Positions 39,671 through 53,200 of a stretch of DNA of 64,000 nucleotides are shown here, one piece after another. The stretch lies in contig NC_092525.1 in the NCBI RefSeq assembly GCF_037038585.1, positions 22,154,867 through 22,218,866 on the forward strand, written 5' to 3'. The number at the start of each line of letters is the position of its first letter. Within the stretch, counting starts at the first letter, position 1. A program made the position numbers and the translations under genes. The notes under the pieces are model-generated. The model saw only the letters and a list, made by a program, of their open reading frames with translations, searched no databases and was not told the origin of the DNA. The DNA is from Patagioenas fasciata (Eukaryota > Chordata > Aves > Columbiformes > Columbidae).

Positions 39671-40757
39671 TTGATTCCACATGACATGTAGGTAAGCTAC
39701 AGAAATTCCTGGCCCATGCTAAAAAAAGCTGTGAAGGATTCACACAGGGACTGGACAAACTCATAAAAGAGTATTCACCAAGAACTCTAGATTCAGATAT
39801 ACCACTTCTGGCTCAAATCTGTGAGCCTGAAAAAAATGTAAAGTCACTGGCAGCTAGGAAAGTATTCTGGGCAAACAGATGTTTGTGTTATCTCAGTGTT
39901 CCTTCCACGGTATCAACAGTCAGAAAATATTGTGGACTACATTGACTTCTGGTCGGATTCAGTACGGCCATTCTTACTGCTCAGCAATCTGTTAACCTTT
40001 CACACCAGATACGCAGAATGATTGGCCTGAATTAGCTCATTTTTATTATGATTTTAGTTAAACCAGGGAAGTGAAAGTCTGTGCATAAGTTCCTCAGTCA
40101 CGGCCCACATGTGAGGTGTATGTACTGGACTGAGATGTAGTTTACGGAGTATCTACTGACAATGCCTGAGGAGGAAAAAATGGAGGACTGTAGGTGCCCC
40201 TTGTGACAACCTGTATAAAACTAGTCAGTTTGGTGCATTAACATGAAATCCATGTTTACAGATCTGAGGAACAGACACACAGAAGAACAGGAAAAGTATA
40301 TTTAATTTTCTATTAAACTTCCAACCAGAGTACATTTTCCCAAAAACAGAAGTTAAAGCTTTTCTATTGCTGATAAGAATTTCCTAACGATCAACACCAG
40401 ATTTTTCTCAGGAGAAAACAGGTAAAATGTTGGTTATAGTCCCCCTCTGCTCTCCTGGAGAACCTGATCTTTTTTAAAGTGAAGTATTAGCAAATACTGT
40501 CAATCTCAAAACAACATTCTAGTTCCTGTTTACTTCTGGATATTTTGCTTACTTTTTTAATTCCAAAGTAGTAATAAGAAAAGTATTTGATAGCAAATTC
40601 CTAAAGCCTATTCTAAAAAAATGGTTTTAGACATCCCCTTTATAAGACCGTTTTAATTGAAGCAGCAGCAAATTTGCTAGACTGAAAGTCTGAAAGCATT
40701 TCCTGTATATATTCCATGTTTAACCTGCTATTACGATTTTGAAAAAAATGCAACTAA

Positions 40758-40973
40758 TTTATTTGATATGTCCATTTATAAACTTCCTCACTCTCTTCCC
40801 AACTAAACTGAATGAGAGTAAGCAGCCTCATTCAACTCTAAGTTTTATACAAAGTTTTCACATTGATTGAAAGAAAAAATGTCACGAAAATTCAGCACAT
40901 GCCATTTGTAAGAGTTAGTGCCTCAAGCTTAGCCTAAAAAAACTTTACTGTGGAGAAACAGATGGAATTTATT
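40758..40973 (-). other. Candidate SCP2 polyadenylation signals
   Basis: AATAAA on the minus strand occurs at 40968-40973 and again at 40758-40763, roughly 145 and 355 bases past the SCP2 stop. Another lies at 40042-40047. Use of any of them is inferred from the motif only. Confidence 0.4.
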
Positions 40974-41115
40974 AATAGAATTAAGGTCTCTAACCACAGA
41001 ATTTAGGTGAGAGAGGTGAAATCAAACCCAGCCTGCACCATGTTATTGATAATATCTAGCTTCATCCTACTTTTTTATCAAGAGTATCAAGTACTGACTG
41101 TTTACTCTAATGAGC

Positions 41116-41211
41116 TCAAAGTTTAGCTTTGCCTGGCTGAAGTTGTAGATTCTGAAGTTTCATTGCCATGCCCATGTTCCCAGCAATCTTCAACTTGCCT
41201 TGAAAGAATGC
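41116..41211 (-). CDS. SCP2: SCP2 coding exon 16 with stop codon
   Basis: The exon encodes residues 503-533 ([20 protein letters not shown] ... PGKAKL) and the TGA stop. The last three residues AKL are a type 1 peroxisomal targeting signal. The acceptor is CTGTTTAG. Confidence 0.96.
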   Translation of the reverse strand, partial: AFFQGKLKIAGNMGMAMKLQNLQLQPGKAKL

Positions 41212-44200
41212 CTAAACAGAAAGAAAGATTATATGAAATGCAATACAACATACTATCCCACATGCACCCCTCCCAAAAGTTATCTGCAGGTCCTCGTCCA
41301 GTTTTACAATTCCTACAGCTGTAGCAGACACTTCACGTTCATCAACAAATGCACTTTTGGACACCAGAAGGTAGGGCAGTAAACTGAGGAAGTTGTATGC
41401 TTATTACATTTGTGATAACTACAGAGAATAAACTTGGTATTGCTTGTTTCTTGGATTACCATATCGAAAGATCTGTACACAAAGCAGGGCAGAATACCCA
41501 ACATTTTGGTAATGAAAGTTTATGGTATAAAAGTTCGCTCTTTCTACTGAAGACAGTAAAGCAACAGTGTACAGTAGATGCCACAAATGATTTCTTACTG
41601 AAATCCCACCCAGCCATTACTGGTTTTGTTACGGATTAGTTAAATTTTAGAAATCTAGTTTGTGACACAGATACACTAAAGATTTGTTTAGTTTTTTTTC
41701 TCTGGATCTTGTAAAAAGATTAACTGCATGCACTAAAATATCCATATTGTAGATGCAAAATTGCAATTGGTTCTGAATTTCCTACAGGTACATTACAACA
41801 TTTCTGTAATGTGTTTTACTTTCAGCTTCTTGTAGACACACTTCAGCTGTGAAAATTTTCCCTCTGAGTACTAGACCAAAAACTCAAAAGAATGTTACAC
41901 AGAGCACTTCAAATTTATAAGTACAGAACAGCAACTTAAAATTAACTTAAATGTCCAGTTTACTTGTACACTATGACTGCTTTTGACACACTGAGGAATT
42001 TAAAAAACTCAAATAATAATAGGCATTCAGTTGATGCTCACCTCAATTTCTGTTTTTCAGCATCAAGATTATTCCTTACATTAATGTCAGCTCTGAGTGT
42101 AAAGCCCCCCAAATACAGGGCAAACATTCCTCCTTTCTCAAGTCACACTGCAAACACTATTTCCCCCCTCTTCTCTGCAAGCCAAGCATTATTATATCCC
42201 CTTCTAGATTACCTACAGATGTTTCAGGTAATATGTACCTGCTCAGAAAAGTAGATACTGTCTTTCCTGATTAATCTTCCTCTGAACAAACTGGCCAAAG
42301 TAAGTCAAGATTTGTAATTTTACAGATCAGCCATGGCAGTTTTGGAGGAGGGGATTTATTCAAATTATTTCAGCTTAAACACACTCAAAACAAAAAAACA
42401 AGTCAGTCCCCTTACTGTTTCATCTCTGCTATACTTACTGTCTGAGGATTCATTTTGCCTGTCATGAGAGCCAACAGATCAGCGTCAGCCATAGTGATCG
42501 TACAATCCGCCTTCTGATCTGTAAGACAGAGTTGCTATGAAGATACAAACTGGGACATGAAACAATATAGAAGCTGCAACTCCATGAAGAATCTGCTGAC
42601 GCTACGGGTTAGCAAAATGGTATGACTTCAGATACAAGACATTTTCACAGCAAGGGCACAAACTGTGTGTTTCCAATACTTTTATGGGGTTCCCCACCAT
42701 CATCCATTCTGTGTCTTACGTATGTCTGCCTTTTTCTTAAATGGAACTTAAAAGTTCATGTCAGCTGGTACAGTATTGAAATCAATCAAGTTTTACATTT
42801 AACTAGCAGCAGAGAAGTAACTTGACAATACACCAGCTTACTGCCTGACACTGTCTCCAACAAAGAAACTGAATGGACAGCTACAAATTACATTTTTGGC
42901 CAAAATTAAGAGGTGAGAACAACAAAATTCCTGAGGTTTGAATTATTTTCTTTTTTTTTTTTTTTTTTTTTAGTTCTGATTTCTATAAAAGCCGTCTGGA
43001 GCCTCTAAGAAAACATGCAACTATCTGGAAAGAATTCAGAGTAGAAGATGGTGAATTCTCAGTCTAAAATATCAGGGATTAAAAGCATCAGCAATAAGAA
43101 AAGTTTAAAGGTAAGGCAGCTCCACACCACCTTTGCTCAAAGTCACTATAGCTTTAATAGAATAGGAATTTATTTTCTTTTCATTAGTTTTATGTGTTTT
43201 CTGCAATGACATAATAGAATAGCACTAACCTGAATTAACTGCCACAGAGCCTTTGCCATTTTTCACATCTACTATCCAAGTTGCTTCCTTCCCACCAGGA
43301 CCATCTTTTATTTTGAAGGCAAAGACTCCACCAATTTTCTTGACAAATTGCTCTCCTTCCTGTAATGACCATGTAATGTGCAATTTATTAATTTACTTCA
43401 AGATAACTTTAAAATAGTTTGAATAAAAGAATTTTAAAACCTTTACCCTTTCTACTAGAATAGAAATACCTATTTTCCTCTACTAGGCTTCATTTAAGCA
43501 ATAATTAAAAGCAAACAAAAAACAACACAACAACAAAAACCAAAATACAAATGATGGCTATCTATATTAAAATCTACCAACTAAGAAAAATGACCACTGT
43601 CCTAACAGTCTTGTCTTGATGTAAATCTGACAAAACGCGATTTCTTCTTCTAATCACACCTACAAAGCAACAAACACCAAAACCAAACTTAAAGTTTCTT
43701 GTGTTAGTTAGCAAGCCCCTCATATACAATCTAAACTTTCATTTACCAAAATACACTTATGCAGGTAGGAACTGCCTGAAAAAAAAATTACTTAAAATCA
43801 TAGCACAACATAAAAAGGTTTCTGACAACAGTGAAATTCAAAGCTGTAACATTTGTTTCAATGAGTAGCACTGAGGAAGTGATTAATGTTACTATATTCC
43901 CATCAGGTTTCACACATGTCCTGTCATAAATTAAAATCCTGCTGTAGGTAAAAGTAGTAGTAAAATACCTCTTGAAGCTTCTTTTCAATCTCTTTGAAGA
44001 CCAGGTGTGACTTAAATGCATCAACAGCTGCACTGAGAGGCACAGCCGCAACACGGCCAATGCTGAAATGAAAAACCCGTTAATTTGCATATCTTTAATC
44101 ACATTTTCAGCACCTTCAAATTATTGTGAATAGGCCTAACAGCAGCAAAAACAGTCATACCAAAACACTTTAGCAGTACAGAGCAACTACATGATACCGA

Positions 44201-47200
44201 AGTGAAGCTTACTCTCTCATGGGCTTGACAGCTTGAATGACAATCAAGGATCCAGATGTTTTCACATGTATGGACAGGACACTAATTTTATAATGAAGGT
44301 AAATCATTAATCTTATTAAGATAAATAAGCCAACACTACTGCCACACCTCATGCTTAAGAAACGTGGCTAGAACTTACTTGTGTGGCACTAACACTACCC
44401 TATAGATATTTGCTAAAGCAGCAACAGTAGGAGCTCATCTGAAGTAGACACATCAATTTTGCTAATAATCCAAGGCTGTACTAACAGGATGTAAAACTGT
44501 AAGGTGTCAAAAGAGAGCAGAACTGTTTTAAAGACCAATTAAAAATGAATCAAGTCCCCCTGTCACTTACTTTGATGTAAATTCTTGGCAGCTGTTCCTG
44601 AAGCCACTAATTACAGGCTAGATCTGAATCCAATAAGTCTACATGCATGACTGTAGAAAAAATGGTATGAAGTATCTTCATAAACATGAAATACCACCAC
44701 CTTTCCCCTAATTACGCAATACACAACATCATGCCACTACGTAAGTGGGGCCTGAACAGATTAGCTGTACTGGTCCATTTTAAAGTCCGATACACGTTAC
44801 TGCAACTCCCTACTCCCTGTGTCACATAAAGCCTTTGGGAGAACTTAAGGTTTTTAAGCTTCTGTAATATAAGATGAAAACAGTATTGCTAAGATTTCTC
44901 TTCTTTAGGATATGCCTAAGAAGGAACTTAAACTTCTCAATACCAATGAAGGTGAAGTGAACTATAGTAAATTAGACTTCACGTCTTCAGGAGAGTCCTT
45001 ATCTATACATGGAAAGCTTTTCCTGACACGAAGGCAATCATTGGAGCACTGTCTCAAGGTTAACAGCATACAAATAGCAAACAATTCCTTGTTTCATGAA
45101 ATTACAATATTTTTAAAGAGAAAGCTCAAAGCAATGCAAAATAGTACATTCTCTGTAGGTCCTTTCCCTTCAGATTTAAAACTGTGTACCAACACCCACT
45201 GCCAAGTTTTGTGAGCATGTTTAAAGAGAGCACATAAGATATGTTTTTTCCTGTATCATGCCTATTTTCTCATATGGTCTAACCTCTTACAGATTACAGA
45301 AGCAATAGGATTATCACTTCTGACCCTGTACTATAGAAAGCTGCAGCCCCTCAAAATTCAATTGCTTCTCTCATTAGCTCCTCCGCAGATTATACCGTCA
45401 CCTTCCATGAATTGTACAGGTCCAGCTAAAATACACACTAGAAAGATGAGTTGGAAGGGGAATAATTATTTCTCTAAGTCCAGAAGATGATAAATCTTAC
45501 TGTTCATAAGTTTTCAGAGCAAATATAAAGTACTGGCATCAAGCTTTAAAACTAAAACCATAATATCCATAAAGAGTTGCTCGATCTTTCTAAGCAAGGT
45601 TGAAACTGAAAACATAAAGGAACTGTGTATTTTAAAAGCTTCTCCTAAAATTGCAGTATATTTACAAATTTTAAGTATTTTCTCTCAATTCCTGCCCATC
45701 CCAGCACAGAACTACAGCAGACAGCTTCATAGCAGGGTTCTCCTCTCACTGCAAGTGCCAATTCATTAGCCAGGACTGGACGAGTAACATGCCTGCATTC
45801 TAATGAGTACTTAAGAATACCACATCTCACACATACAACTGCAAGCAGCTCCTCATGAAACCAAACTAGTAATGATTTTAACATTCCCGTGCATGTCTTG
45901 CTTTCTCGGCAAGCCTCTAGTTTCAATTAATTTTCATTAACATGGTCTGTTTTGTTCTTGAAAGGGTTGTTTTCTTTTGTTGGCTATTTTCCTCCAGTTA
46001 GACCTCTCCTCACAGGAAATCATGTGAACCATTTTACAGGCCAGTTTGCTCTTTTCAATAACTCACAATGCGTATTGAGCACCAAGAGCAAGCTACTTTG
46101 AGTTATAATCTCTGTATATACCTGCAGCACAGTAGGTACACAACAGGTCCAACTGCTGAGCAAGTTTTAGCTTACAGTGCAATTTCTCCCTTACACAAAC
46201 AATATTTCTAAAAAAATACAGGAAAATTGGTATTGAAACACAAACATATGGGTACACAGTGAACACGAAGCGAGCTTATTTTACAACACTCTCCAACCCG
46301 CAGTGAAAGTTTCCAGTGACAGTATAACTAAGGCACGAATGCCGAACAAGTGTTTTCGTTTAGCAGCGCGTTTCTCCACAGAAACACCGGCCGAGGTGAC
46401 TGTTCTGGGGCCTCTGTCTCACACACAGAGTTGTTTTTCTCCTCACGCAGCCCCTCGGCTGTTTCACCACCGCTCCTCCCAGGGCGCCGGGCGGCGGCAG
46501 CAGCCCCAGGGTGCCCGTGCGGGGCTCACCTGGCTCCGGGGACGCTCATGCCGTACAGGGTCAGCACCGCGGCCCCGCCGATGCCCAGGTTATGCTGAAG
46601 CGCGACCTTCGCCCCCGGGACCTGGCGCCTCCCGGCCAGGCCGCGCAGCTGCCAGCAGAGTTCGGCGCACTGCGCCAGGCCTGGGGAATCGAGCACAGAT
46701 CGGGGCTGCTTACAAGAGCTACGGAACATACTGCAGATGTGGTCCATAAACATCCTTTCCTAACAAGATATTAAGTTAATACATATAATCGGATTGGAGA
46801 AAATTAATTCTTGACAGCTCAGATACCTAGAAATAGATGCAACTTGAGGCCATTTCCTCTTATTCTGTCACTTGCTACTTGGGAGAAGAGACCAATCCCC
46901 TCCATGCTACAACCTCCTTTCAGGCAGTTGTACACAGCGATATGGTCTCCCCTCAGCCTCCTTTTCAACAGGCTGAACCTCCTGGTTCCCTCAGCCGCTC
47001 ATCATCAGACTTGTGCTCCAGATCCCTCACCAGCTTTGTCATCTCCTCTGCACTCTCTCTAGTACTTCAATGTCCTTATGATGAGGGGCCCAGTCTCAGT
47101 CTCCCTCTTCTATCAGCTATTTCTGCACTTGAGATCCATCTCCACCATACACACATTTCTTCTTCCCTCCATCACCCACAAACCTCCACCTCTTTCCCTT

Positions 47201-50200
47201 TCATGCCTCTGGGCAAGGCAGGGGAAGAATATGCATTTTGTGCACAGAATTTTACACGTTGCCAGCTGAAACATTACCAGGGTAACAAGTGTGGGAACTC
47301 CAGTCATATATGAGAATTAACAGATTTCATTTGCACTCTCCCAGACCCAAGGAGAGAATGTGTGCAAGGGTACATCCTGCCCTGGCAGAGTTTGGAAACT
47401 GAAGATGACCGATATGACCCCTCATTAGCATACAGGTAGCCTCAGGACTGTTTGATAGCGAAATTAAGCAGACATGACATTTCCTGCAGTTTAATGACTC
47501 TTCCCCTCCATCCCTTGGCAATAGAGGCACCAGCACCAGTAATTGCCTCTGGATTTATTCCTGTGTAACTGACAGAAATGTAACATACATCCAGCAGAGT
47601 GACATCCTCATCTTGTCGCAGATACCCACAGTCTCATTTACCTGAAATACTTTTCTTCCAAAATTTCCTGATACTTCCCCTCTCTACACTAACTGCAGAT
47701 TATATAGCTGTTACAGCTGTTTAGATTAAGGTTTGTTGTTTTACAAGGTTTCCTCTTCCCCAGTTCTCTGACAGTTTCTCATTTCCAAATAAGGAAGGTG
47801 AATTATCTTCACAAATCCAAACACATTTTATCCAAGAACCACCTCATTTGGCATAGCAGTTTAAAGAAAACAAAACAAAAAACCCTATGCTGGCAAATAC
47901 CAGATCAATATTTTTACATCCAGGGCTTAAGAGAAATAGCTTTTGTTACAGCTAACAAGGGTATGGGCTATTCAGATGCAGTAGAAATTTTCAAGATCTG
48001 AAGTTGACAACACTCAAAAGTGGTTATTCAAACTATGTTTATCAGAAGTTGTACTACTAAGCAATTATTTAGGAAAAAAAAAGAAAGAAGTTAAGCTGTT
48101 CACAGGCTGCTTTAACAAACAGAAAAAGCAGCACCATAAAATTCGATAAGTAATTAAATTCACACTCCAATGCTTCTGGTTTGGGTAATCCTACATGCCT
48201 GCATGAGGTGGAAATGAGAATCAACTCCAGTGCTCCCTTCCAGCCTTACAAGGCCCTCGTGTCTCACACACAGATCAACACAAGGGGGAAGCATCTGCCC
48301 TTCTCCAGAGCTGTACTGTGGATCTAACCAGCACGACTAAATGAAATGGTTTTGCATACCTGTAGCTCCAAGCGGGTGTCCCTTTGAAATCAAGCCACCA
48401 CTGGGATTAATAACCCATTTTCCTCCGTAAGTATTGTCTCCTCTGTCAATCAGCTCACATGCTTTTCCTATAAAACAGTATTTATAAAACGTTTTCCTTT
48501 TGTTTTTAAGCGATTTTTCAACTCTACTGTCACTTACTGAAGATGGTGCATGTCAGTCAAAACCTAGAAAATACCACACCACAGACTTTACAAAGAGCAG
48601 ACTGGAAGTAGCCAAACTAAATTAATGAGAATTGCTCATACCGCTGGAGAAAGTGTAACATGGAAAAGAAGTAAAAGGGCTAGTGTTTGATACAAAAGCT
48701 TTTTAAAATTTGCTGTTGAACGTTTTCATTGATGTGTAGTATTATGCTATAATAAATATAACGAAGTTGCTCATTATTCTATTAACTGCAGCGATAATTA
48801 TGTTTTTTGTAAAAGAGGGGTTAGTCATTTGTGACGCTCAGAACATGAAGTCCTGGTGAACAAGATGAACATGAACCAAAAACATGCCTTTGCCACAAAG
48901 ACAGCTAATGGTATCCTGGGCTGCATTAAGACATTAAGATAGTAAACAAAACCACTTGTAACACTAATGCTTAGAATTTATTCACTTTCCAGACTACTAG
49001 TTCCCTGACTTCAGGAGACAGTTCTCCCCTTTAACCAGTCCCTTACTCCTTTATTCTTGTACCAGCTTCTTCAGCCTACATTATTAACATCCAGGTCTAA
49101 TAATGATCTGCCACATTTCCTGTATTTGTAACTTACTTCTCCCCATTAAATGAGAACACCAGCACAACTAAACCTGCAGTGCGGTTTATGCCATTTCACT
49201 AATCTCTAATTAGCCTATCACCTCAAGATGAGCTTCACGTACTTTGAAGGTCAGACTGACTGAAAGGTGGCGAGCATTGCACTATAAGAATGCCACATAC
49301 AAGACATATTGGCCAAATAGAAAAGTACCATCAAGATTCTTCTCTATTTCTGATTAAATGAATGAAGCTAAAAAGCTTAATGTACCTATCTAAATCATGT
49401 CAACCAATTACCATTTTTCCTGCAGATATCACAAAAACACAGCAAAGCAGACAGTAAAAAGCAAGCATTCAAGGTCAGATACTCAAAGAACTACAAATGC
49501 ATAAAAAGTCTTCCTGAAGACCTGTGGACTTGTCTGTTCTGCTGAGAAAGCTTAGACTTAATGCAATACACCACCTAGTGACTGAATGATATTTTCTCAA
49601 AATTAGTTAAAAGCAACAAATTAGGGAAATATTACATCAGATGATTATTTATGCAAAACAAGAATTCATTTACTGTTTAAATATATCAAATACTGGAGTA
49701 GCAGTTCAATGCACTTTTTTATTTCAAATCAAAAATCTCTTCAGTAGAAAATTTTAATGGTCTGACTTACCTACATAGAACAAAACTCCACTACAATTTA
49801 ATCTGTTGTAAATCCACTCCAATGACATTAAACTAATCTGGGGACAGATTATGCATTGTTACACAGTTGACTTTAGAGTCATGTTCACAGTTTGCTAACA
49901 ATTCCGTATTTTCAAAGGCAAAGATGTTTCAAGATTTTTTAAAAGTCGTATCAAAGATAAGTAACTTGGTCATGCCCTCTGTAGGTAATTCTTGTCTGAT
50001 TTTTTTCTTCCTAAAAGGTAACACCAGGATAGATGGAAATCTTGCATTTCTTGCTTGAAAGAGCCATCCCTGCACAAGCTAGCCATCTGCTTTCACACAC
50101 TTGTCCAACACTTGATTTGCCTTGGATATGTCTTCAGAAATCACAGTTACACACTCATTTGTTAATCTAATTCTGGAGTTTGCAGGTCTGTGTGTTATTA

Positions 50201-53200
50201 CAGTGGTAACTTGCTTTTCCTTCTTATGAGATTACCTAATAAGAGTTTCAAACACAGAAGATCTGTATAGTAGACAACTCAAAGTTCTAATTATATGAAC
50301 AGCTAAAAAGATATTTTTAATGCTTTCCATTTTAAGAAAACAATGATCTCCACTGATGCTATTACCTTCTGGACAGAGTCCCAGGGCTTCATAGGTAATT
50401 AACTCATTAACTGAGAAACAGTCATGAAGTTCAATCACATCAACATCTGTAGGTTTTAGGCCTGCTATTTCAAAGCATTTTTCTGCAGCTTTTTTAGTCA
50501 TGTCATAGCCAACCTGCAACAAGAAGAAATGGTGTATATATCATTAAAGAAATATAGCTAACAATTTCATTTCTACACTTAAATGTGCTTTTATGTGTCC
50601 TGTAAGTGAAAGTAACCTGTAGGAGACGTCATTCTAATTTATTTAAATGCATCACATATCATAGCCTTTAATATTCCTACAGTATGAATTAACAGAAAGA
50701 AATAATACATTTTAAATCTTCTTGTTGGCATATGGAAACTTCTCTGGGGAATATCCTGTTTTCTCAAGATTGCTTACAAGCCAAATCGCTCCTTTGCATG
50801 ACTCCAATCAATAGCATTGAAACAAAACCCTCAGACTATCCTGCTACCTTTTTCTATCAGGCATCTGACTAGAATTGTATTCAAAACCCAAACAGAACAT
50901 GACCAGAGTAAAAACTATTGGGTATTCTAATGGTTTGACTATCATCCCATTATTTTAGTCAATATACAGTGGGATCTAAGCTCTGCAGTTCAGGTCTTTC
51001 CCTTCATTCTACTTAAGGAAGTAATCATGACTACACCCAATGGGTTATTGCAGCTCCAGTATTACACAGACATAAGTAAAATGGTTTTAAGTTTTATTAC
51101 TATGACAAACAAAAAAATTAAAGAAATGTGTTTATTGGTGTTTTAATTGTTTAAAAAGTAGCCTTTAAATAATTTGTTAAAAACTAGGGTTTTTTATAGC
51201 CTTTTTACCAACTTCTTACTGTTATCCCACAATCATACTCTGCCTACTCCACCTGCCCAAATGAAATTACTTTTATATTTACCACAAAGTGTGATTTGTT
51301 TGCTTACTGACAGAGAAATGTCTACACTGTCATTAGGACTTGCAGGTATTAAAAAAACAACCCTGAAGAGCATAAGGGAACACAGAATTGTAAACCTACC
51401 ATCTTCATACAACTGTTCTCTTCAAACGTGCTTGGATAATCAGTAGCCATCACCTGGGCCAGAATTTCCACAGCTTTTGGCTGCAACTGGTGCCTTTTCA
51501 CAAACTCCTCACTAGCCAAAATTGCAGCTGCTGCACCATTTGATGTTGGACTGATTGAAAGAAAAATAATGTCGTCATTCTAAATCAGTCATGTCAATCT
51601 CCTATAGAATTATCTTCTAAAACAAACAAACAAAAACAAAAAGGACACAAAAAACCACTTTTTTTGGCCGATGCTACTGAAACCATAAATTCCATCAGTG
51701 TTTTCCGGACACTTTCAGTAATATTTAAAACAGATCTTTGAAAAGCATGACATCAAAACAGAAATGTATCATTAGGTTTTCAATTTAGAACAAAAAAGCC
51801 TCTACTTAGCTATAAACAGTGTTAGCCACAAGTCTCCCAGGGGTATATAGGAAAGGCTGAAGAGAAGAATTAACAATTAACAGCAACATATGCACATGGG
51901 TAAAAGATACAAAATTACAAGAGAGTCCTAAAGTACAAAACTCATTTCAGCCTACTGTATTATACTGTGAACAAGTATCTGGAAAGTGTTTGTTCAAGAC
52001 AGAAACTCCACATTCATTTTATAAGTTTTACTTCACAATCTGTAAATTTTCCTTTACACACACACTTTCATTTAAATAAATGTTCTACCATATTTATCTT
52101 AACATCAAGATTTATTTCACAATGCTAAGTCCTCTCCTTACCAACACTGTAAGACAGTCAAAAAATCAAAAATTTTGCGAGAATTCAGAACTTCATCTAA
52201 AGTGTACTCCTTTTGGAACTGGGAATACCTAAGAAAAACACACAGATACCATCTTAGTTTTAGCACAGCCTTAGTCAACATACTAATACCACACTATTAG
52301 ACAGCTACAGAGCTGGTTTTTACAAAATATAAGGCACCGGATATTGAATTCATGCTGAGTATAACTCTCATTCCATAATAAAGAATACACTCTGCAAAGT
52401 ATTTCCAACAATAATATTCTGTTTTGCATGAATTTCGTAGCAGCAACGTAGTTCAATACAGAGGTAGGGTACACTACTCACGGGTTGTTAGTGGAATGGC
52501 TATGATTCTTCCATGCAATTTTTGCAAAGTACTCTGGATTTGTCCCTGGTAGGTGAAAGAAAGCAGTGTTAAAATACTTTGTTTACCCAAAATGTGCTAA
52601 CAGAGCATTTTGAAAATTATGTCATAAGAATTTGACCTTTAAAAGCATCTTTACGAGAGACTAATTGTTACCAAGGCTTCCTTTAGAACTTAACTTGGTC
52701 TAAAGATTAGATAAAGACTACTAAACATGGCTAAGTTTCAGCTAACAGAACATCCTACTTACGTATTTAACACTTACTAACATAAAGATACAGAAAATAA
52801 CTGCTTTTTATTTATTTGAGGTATTATATTATTGAAATTTGAATGCTCATTTTCACATCAGTACAAAACAGCTGCACTGAAATATTCAGCGTCTAAAATG
52901 TTTCTGTATACTAGTCTAAAACTAAGTGCAAATAAAAGATCCTTAACAGGCCAACCTCCTACCTTGGAGGCAACTCCCTTGTCTGGCAAGAGGGTAAGAA
53001 ACAGCAGCAGCCTAGTACTATATTTTGAATATCTGAAAGCCTTTGTCAAACAATTCAGTCCCAAGTCTATCTACCCATCCTAAGACACAAGTGAAAATGC
53101 AGGAAATCATACAACCTTATCACCCAGATCTTGCAGAGGCACAAACCATACTACCATTAGCATGATTACCAGGCACACTGTATCACAGCCTTAATTTTGT

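Larger units (their letters stand above)
34346..40740. other. PODN-SCP2 intergenic region, right part
   Basis: No coding exon was recognised. The stretch holds a poly(T) run with a polyadenylation-like context (38409-38428), an A-rich tract at 39541-39670 and otherwise unique AT-rich DNA. Short open frames here have no recognisable domain. Confidence 0.45.

Noticed and set aside
46303-46774. Plus-strand open frames opposite SCP2 exon 12
   Set aside because: They reflect CpG-island composition; the minus strand encodes the conserved thiolase end. An antisense transcript cannot be excluded but has no support.
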